A DNA stretch of 16,874 bases from DATBFU01 sp035498405 (GTDB lineage: Bacteria > Acidobacteriota > Thermoanaerobaculia > UBA5066 > Gp7-AA6), in the NCBI GenBank assembly GCA_035498405.1, contig DATKAE010000096.1, positions 1-16,874 on the forward strand. The letters run 5' to 3'. Under the pieces are notes generated by a model. That model worked only from the letters and a program-made list of their open reading frames with translations, did no database searches and was not told where the DNA came from. The translations under genes and the position numbers were made by a program. This document shows positions 13,520-16,874 of the stretch, one piece after another. The number at the start of each line of letters is the position of its first letter. Within the stretch, counting starts at the first letter, position 1.

Positions 13520-14065
13520 TCAGTGGGCGCTCTTCGGCGCCTTCTCGAACAGAACCACGTACTGCCCGTACCCCTCGGCGGCGAGCTTCTCCGCGGGTAT
13601 GAATAGCAGCGCGGCCGAGTTGATGCAGTATCGCTTACCGGCCGGCGGCGGGCCGTCGTTGAAGACGTGGCCCAGATGGGAGTCGGCATGCGCCGAGCGC
13701 ACTTCGATGCCGAAAAGATCGACGCTGCGGCCCGACGTCTGCTTGACGTTGGCCAGAGGCTTGGTGAAGCTCGGCCAGCCCGTGCCCGAGTCGTACTTGT
13801 CGAGCGACGAAAAGAGCGGCTCGCCCGAGACGACGTCCACGTAGATGCCGGCCGCATGGTTGTTCCAGTACTCGTTGGCGAAGGCGCGCTCGGTCCCGTC
13901 TTTCTGGGTGACGTAGTACTGGATGGTCGTCAACTTCGTCTTGAGCACGGCGTCCGACGGCTTCTGAAACTGTCCCGTCCAGCCCTTCGCTGCCGACCCC
14001 TGCTGCCCCGCCGCCGGCAGCGTCGCTACGGCGGCGAGGGCGAAAAGAAACCTGGCGCGTCTCAT
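13520..14065 (-). CDS. msrB: Exported peptide-methionine (R)-S-oxide reductase MsrB
   Basis: This 181-residue protein has a signal peptide (RRARFLFALAAVATLPAAG). The mature MsrB domain shows TERAFANEYWNNHAAGIYVDV at about 57-77, DSGTGWPSFTKPL at 92-104, SAHADSHLGHVFNDG at about 124-138 and RYCINSAAL at 145-153. The catalytic Cys is Cys147. The position of the usual resolving Cys in D-S-G-C-G-W is Thr, and the two zinc CxxC motifs are absent, so this is a zinc-free single-cysteine form. It reduces methionine-R-sulfoxide in envelope proteins. ATG 14065 overlaps the msrA stop as TGATG, indicating coupled translation. GGGAGGA lies just upstream. Confidence 0.93.
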   Translation of the reverse strand: MRRARFLFALAAVATLPAAGQQGSAAKGWTGQFQKPSDAVLKTKLTTIQYYVTQKDGTERAFANEYWNNHAAGIYVDVVSGEPLFSSLDKYDSGTGWPSFTKPLANVKQTSGRSVDLFGIEVRSAHADSHLGHVFNDGPPPAGKRYCINSAALLFIPAEKLAAEGYGQYVVLFEKAPKSAH

Positions 14066-14676
14066 CAATGTCCTCCCGCGGCCTCGCCCCAGATCTGTTT
14101 CAGGCGGGCGTCGCGGCCGCATCCGAGGCGGTACTGCTTGTAGCGCACCGGATTCTTCTTGTAGAAATCCTGGTGATACTCCTCCGCGGGATAGAAGGTC
14201 GAAGCCGGAACGGTCTGCGTGGCGATCTTCCCCTTGAACTGCGGCTGCTCCTCGAGCTTTCGCTTGGACTCCTCGGCCGCCTGCCGCTGGGTCTCGTCCG
14301 AGTAGAAGATGGCCGAGCGGTACTGCGTGCCGCGGTCGCAGAACTGCCCGCCGCCATCGAACGGGTCGACGTTGTGCCAGAAGATCTCGAGCAGCTTCTC
14401 GTAGCTGATCTTTGCCGGGTCGAAAACGACCTCGACCGACTCCGCATGCCCGGTCGAGCCCGAAGAAACCTCGTCGTAGGTCGGGTTCTTCTTCTGACCG
14501 CCGGTGAACCCGGAAGTCACGGAGACGACACCCGGAACGCCTTCGAAGGCGGTTTCCTCGCACCAGAAGCAGCCGCCGGCGAAAATCGCCTTTCCGCTCG
14601 GGGCGGACGGCGCGGCAAGCAAGAGCGCCGAGACACCGATCCCGGCGGCAAGACCCAACAGAATGCGTGATCGCAA
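14065..14676 (-). CDS. msrA: Exported peptide-methionine (S)-S-oxide reductase MsrA
   Basis: This is a 203-residue protein read from TTG 14676. The N-terminal signal-like segment is RSRILLGLAAGIGVSALLLAAP. The MsrA domain follows: AIFAGGCFWCEETAFEGVPGV at 30-50, with catalytic Cys36 and the second Cys39, GSTGHAESVEVVFDP at 73-87, FWHNVDPFDGGGQFCDRGTQYRSAIFY at about 99-125, YPAEEYHQDF at 162-171 and GCGRDARLKQIW near the end, where Cys186 is the likely resolving cysteine. It reduces methionine-S-sulfoxide in the envelope. It is followed directly by msrB (TGATG), giving a paired envelope repair system; a similar MsrA/MsrB pairing, sometimes as a fusion, is common. A longer Arg- and Gly-rich upstream extension is rejected. 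Confidence 0.95.
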   Translation of the reverse strand: MRSRILLGLAAGIGVSALLLAAPSAPSGKAIFAGGCFWCEETAFEGVPGVVSVTSGFTGGQKKNPTYDEVSSGSTGHAESVEVVFDPAKISYEKLLEIFWHNVDPFDGGGQFCDRGTQYRSAIFYSDETQRQAAEESKRKLEEQPQFKGKIATQTVPASTFYPAEEYHQDFYKKNPVRYKQYRLGCGRDARLKQIWGEAAGGH

Positions 14677-14995
14677 GAGACAGCCTCCTTCGCTTTTGCC
14701 GACAACCCGGACCCTCTTCCTTTGATTCCGGGCCAGGCGGCCGATTCCCACGCCGACACCCCCAACTACGCCGCCACACCCGGCGCGGATGCTTCCTTCA
14801 GAGAGTCTTAAGCGGACGGAGTGAACTCCTCTGCCGAGGCGCCTCCCGGCGTACGGATTCGTGCGCTCATGCCCGTCGCAGGCCGGCCCGCACAAAGCCG
14901 CCGCCAAGGTGCAGCCTGAGCGCGAACCGGGGCGGCGCGTGCAAGGTTACCGCGCAGGCGCACGGTGCGCGGGGGCGCCATCGGAGGCGGCTCCG
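14677..14995. other. Non-coding interval upstream of msrA
   Basis: This GC-rich stretch lies between msrA and the carbonic anhydrase remnant. All long open frames here are low-complexity Arg/Pro/Gly shadows, and no protein family is recognisable. No sigma70-like promoter stands out, although the msrAB promoter must lie here. No tRNA or other RNA gene was seen. An A/T-richer part is around 14700-14730. Confidence 0.5.
14684..14690 (-). promoter_or_regulatory. Ribosome binding site deciding TTG start of msrA
   Basis: On the minus strand AAGGAGG lies exactly 7 nt upstream of TTG 14676, the optimal spacing, and no ATG or GTG with comparable support lies nearby. The chosen start begins the hydrophobic signal segment. 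Confidence 0.7.
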
Positions 14996-15013
14996 GCGGC
15001 GCCCCGGCGCCGC
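14996..15013 (-). terminator. Strong GC hairpin just past the carbonic anhydrase remnant
   Basis: GCGGCGCC at 14996-15003 and GGCGCCGC at 15006-15013 are perfect complements separated by two bases, so about seven pairs can form around a four-base loop. On the minus strand it begins six bases after the TAG at 15022-15020. No T run follows, so it is at best a GC-type pause or terminator for transcription coming from the permease. Confidence 0.3.
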
Positions 15014-15019
15014 AAAGCT

Positions 15020-15289
15020 CTAGGACGCCCTTTCGAGCGCGCGCGCCTCCCCCACGGCGTTCAGCCGGCCGGTTCGCACGTCGTAGAGAAACCCGTGGAC
15101 CGGGATCCCGCGCGGCACGAGCGCGTGCGCCCGAATCCGCCGCACGTCGGCGGCCACGCTCTCGGGCTGGCTCCGGATCGTCAGCCAGTCGACGAACTCC
15201 CCCTCCGTCGACCCCTCTCCCCCCGGATCCTGCCAGCCGGAGGGACCGAAGCTCGCGGTCTTCAGGCTGCTCGCGAGCAGCCGCCGCAT
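15020..15289 (-). pseudogene. C-terminal remnant of a beta-carbonic anhydrase
   Basis: The 89 residues from ATG 15289 match the C-terminal half of a beta-carbonic anhydrase: SGWQDPGG, EGEFVDWLTI, SVAADVRRIRAHALVPRGIPV and HGFLYDVRTGRLNAV. Full beta enzymes run to about 190-220 residues and carry the zinc ligands (CxDxR and HxxC) in the missing N-terminal half, so this piece cannot be an active enzyme. The frame is open back to 15310 (reading GRALDEV), immediately behind the TGA of the ADOP permease (15313-15311). The ADOP end looks native (NPVNAIRAE), so the carbonic anhydrase gene was cut by a rearrangement that placed the permease gene against its middle. Confidence 0.7.
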
Positions 15290-15310
15290 GACCTCGTCGA
15301 GAGCCCGACC

Positions 15311-16874
15311 TCACTCGGCACGGATCGCGTTGACGGGATTGACGCGGATGGCACGCCGCGCCGGCAGGAGGCTCCCGGCCGCCGTCATCAGAAGCGCGAG
15401 GATCGCCGCAGCCGCAAACGTCGGGGCATCCGACGCGCTCACGCCCGCCAGAAGAGCCTGCATGGCGAGGCCCGCCGTGTAGGCGAGCGCCAGGCCCAAC
15501 GCGACTCCGGCCGCGGAGAGCGCGAGGCTCCGGCGCAGCACCATTCCGAGAATCTCGCCGGCAGGCGCGCCGAGGGCCATGCGCACGCCGATCTCTCGAG
15601 ACCTCTGCGACACGGCAAACGCCAGCAGCCCGTGGATACCGACGCCGGCCAGCAGGAGCGCCATCACCGCGAAGGAGCCGAGGACCCAGGCCTGGACCGC
15701 GCGAGGCGCCGTCTCCGCCTCGACGATTTCAGAGAGCGGACGCACGCTCGAGACCGGCAAGTCGCTGTCGGCGCTCGCCACGATCGCCCGCACCGCGGGC
15801 AGTAACGTGGCCGGCGCCACCGAGGACCGAATGACGAGGTCCTTCGGGGCATAGGCGGGAGAGACCTCGTCGGCCACCTGCGGGGAGGGCAGGTACACCT
15901 GGGGCTCGCTCGTCCGCTCGAGACCGCGAACTCGGATGTCACCCACCACTCCGACCACACTCCGGTCCTTCGAGGCGATCCGGAATCGCTTGCCGAGCGG
16001 GTTCTCGCCAGGCCAGTACCGGCGCACGAACGACTGGCTCACGACCGCGACGAAGGGGGACGCCAGGACGTCGGAGGGACCGACGTCCCGGCCGAGCGTG
16101 AGCGGGACCCCGAGCGTCTCGAAGAACCCTGGCGTGACGAGGCGCAGACTCGCGGTTTGGTTCTCCGGACGATCTTCCGGCTGGCCTCCCATCGCGACGG
16201 GCCAGATCCCGCCCCGCATGACCATCGGGAGAAAGCTGATGAAGGCGGCGCTCGAGACCCCGGGCAATCGCCGCACCTCCGGGAGCACGCGCGCATAAAA
16301 GCGCTCGCGCTCCGGCGGCTCGGCGTACTTGGGCATCGGAAGCGACGTTCGCAACGTGAGCACGCCCTCCGAGCGAAAGCCGGGATCGATCGCCCGGACT
16401 CTCCAAAGCGCGCGGATCAGGAGCCCCGTCGCGATCATCAGGGCGACCGAAGCCGTCACTTCGACGAGCACGAGCCCGGAGCGCAGGCGTTCTGTCCGCC
16501 GCGCGGCTCCGCCCCGGGCGTCCTCCGCGAGAACGCCGGTGTCCACGTCACTGCAGGCCCGCAGCGCGGGCAGGACCCCGAACGCGATGCCTGTCACCGC
16601 CGTGGCCAGAATCGCGAAGACCAGAACCCGAAGGTTCGCGGGAGGCGTCTCGGCGATCGGCAGCGTGCTCGGGATGAGGCGAGCCGCCAGAGGCCCGGCC
16701 GACAAGGCGAGCAGAACGCCGAGCCCTCCTCCGAAGGACGCCAGAACCAGGCTCTCCGTCAACAGCTGACGCACCAGCCTCTCCCGCCCGGCGCCCATGG
16801 CGCTGCGAACCGACAGCTCCCTTCGCCTCGCGAGCGCCCTTGCCAGCAGCAGGTTCGCCAGGTTGGCGCAGGCG
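15311..16874 (-). CDS. ADOP/MacB-type ABC transporter permease, C-terminal part (start outside window)
   Basis: The frame is open to the right edge, and the first visible residues (CANLANLLLARALARRRELSVRSAMGAGRERL, split here at 16800-16873) are the typical FtsX/MacB motif, so the gene starts outside the window. It reads a FtsX domain with TM helices (ASFGGGLGVLLALSAGPLAA; LVFAILATAVTGIAFGVLPAL), the ADOP periplasmic core (LVLVEVTASVALMIATGLLIR; FFETLGVPLTLGRDV; VSQSFVRRYWPGENPLGKRF; VVGVVGDIRVRGL) and a second FtsX domain (VLGSFAVMALLLAGVGIHGLLAFAV; RSREIGVRMALGA). It ends in PARRAIRVNPVNAIRAE. The arrangement is that of Acidobacterial duplicated orphan permeases, whose substrate is unknown and which usually lack a fused ATPase. 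This supports the Acidobacteriota-like assignment. Confidence 0.93.
   Translation of the reverse strand, partial: ACANLANLLLARALARRRELSVRSAMGAGRERLVRQLLTESLVLASFGGGLGVLLALSAGPLAARLIPSTLPIAETPPANLRVLVFAILATAVTGIAFGVLPALRACSDVDTGVLAEDARGGAARRTERLRSGLVLVEVTASVALMIATGLLIRALWRVRAIDPGFRSEGVLTLRTSLPMPKYAEPPERERFYARVLPEVRRLPGVSSAAFISFLPMVMRGGIWPVAMGGQPEDRPENQTASLRLVTPGFFETLGVPLTLGRDVGPSDVLASPFVAVVSQSFVRRYWPGENPLGKRFRIASKDRSVVGVVGDIRVRGLERTSEPQVYLPSPQVADEVSPAYAPKDLVIRSSVAPATLLPAVRAIVASADSDLPVSSVRPLSEIVEAETAPRAVQAWVLGSFAVMALLLAGVGIHGLLAFAVSQRSREIGVRMALGAPAGEILGMVLRRSLALSAAGVALGLALAYTAGLAMQALLAGVSASDAPTFAAAAILALLMTAAGSLLPARRAIRVNPVNAIRAE

Noticed and set aside
14808..15314. 168-residue minus-strand frame overlapping the carbonic anhydrase remnant
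   Set aside because: Arg/Ala-rich with no domain; the other frame carries the recognisable carbonic anhydrase sequence.

Overview
The window is about 16.9 kb of very GC-rich, gene-dense bacterial chromosome. No rRNA, tRNA, CRISPR array, phage module or full insertion sequence is visible. The mix of genes points to a Gram-negative soil or sediment bacterium, most plausibly an Acidobacteriota relative. The pointers are an ADOP/MacB-type orphan permease at the right edge, a DUF2911+TPR exported protein, an aspartyl protease of retropepsin type, several exported NTF2-like proteins and exported Met-sulfoxide reductases. This placement is inferred from gene content only; no phylogenetic marker is present.

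Layout, left to right. 1-598 (+): 3' end of a PDZ protein with a C-terminal coiled coil. 615-2550 (-): a LysE-type exporter, an alpha/beta hydrolase and a small membrane protein, probably one operon. 2598-2954 (+): stand-alone tRNA-binding OB-fold protein. 2980-5636 (-): a Tat-signal DJ-1/PfpI protein, an exported NTF2-like protein and an exported DUF2911+TPR protein. 5840-6855 (+): PaaI-type thioesterase and a second exported NTF2-like protein. 6875-7144: a 270-bp non-coding element bounded by perfect 17-bp inverted repeats, lying between two convergent genes. 7143-7448 (-): small membrane protein. 7570-8845 (+): a broken cupin gene followed by an exported protein of unknown function. 8891-10462: a double-domain retropepsin-like protease (-) divergent from a TetR regulator (+), with overlapping dyads between them. 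10534-12805 (+): Asp/Glu racemase family protein, Bcp peroxiredoxin, a conserved unknown protein and a cupin. 12802-14676 (-): msrA, msrB and an FGE/SUMF1-fold protein lacking the catalytic cysteines. 15020-15289 (-): C-terminal remnant of a beta-carbonic anhydrase directly behind the ADOP permease (15311 to the right edge, -).

How the genes work together: the clearest functional unit is msrA-msrB (TGATG overlap, both exported), an envelope methionine-sulfoxide repair pair. With the Bcp peroxidase this gives the right half an oxidative-stress flavour, but the genes are not all in one operon. The TetR/protease pair is the best candidate for a self-contained regulated unit. The left half is mostly housekeeping or accessory genes in short operons. 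Two genes are clearly decayed (the cupin at 7570-7931 and the carbonic anhydrase at 15020-15310) and one repeat element is present, so the region shows some rearrangement. I did not find a convincing new multi-gene defence or biosynthetic system.
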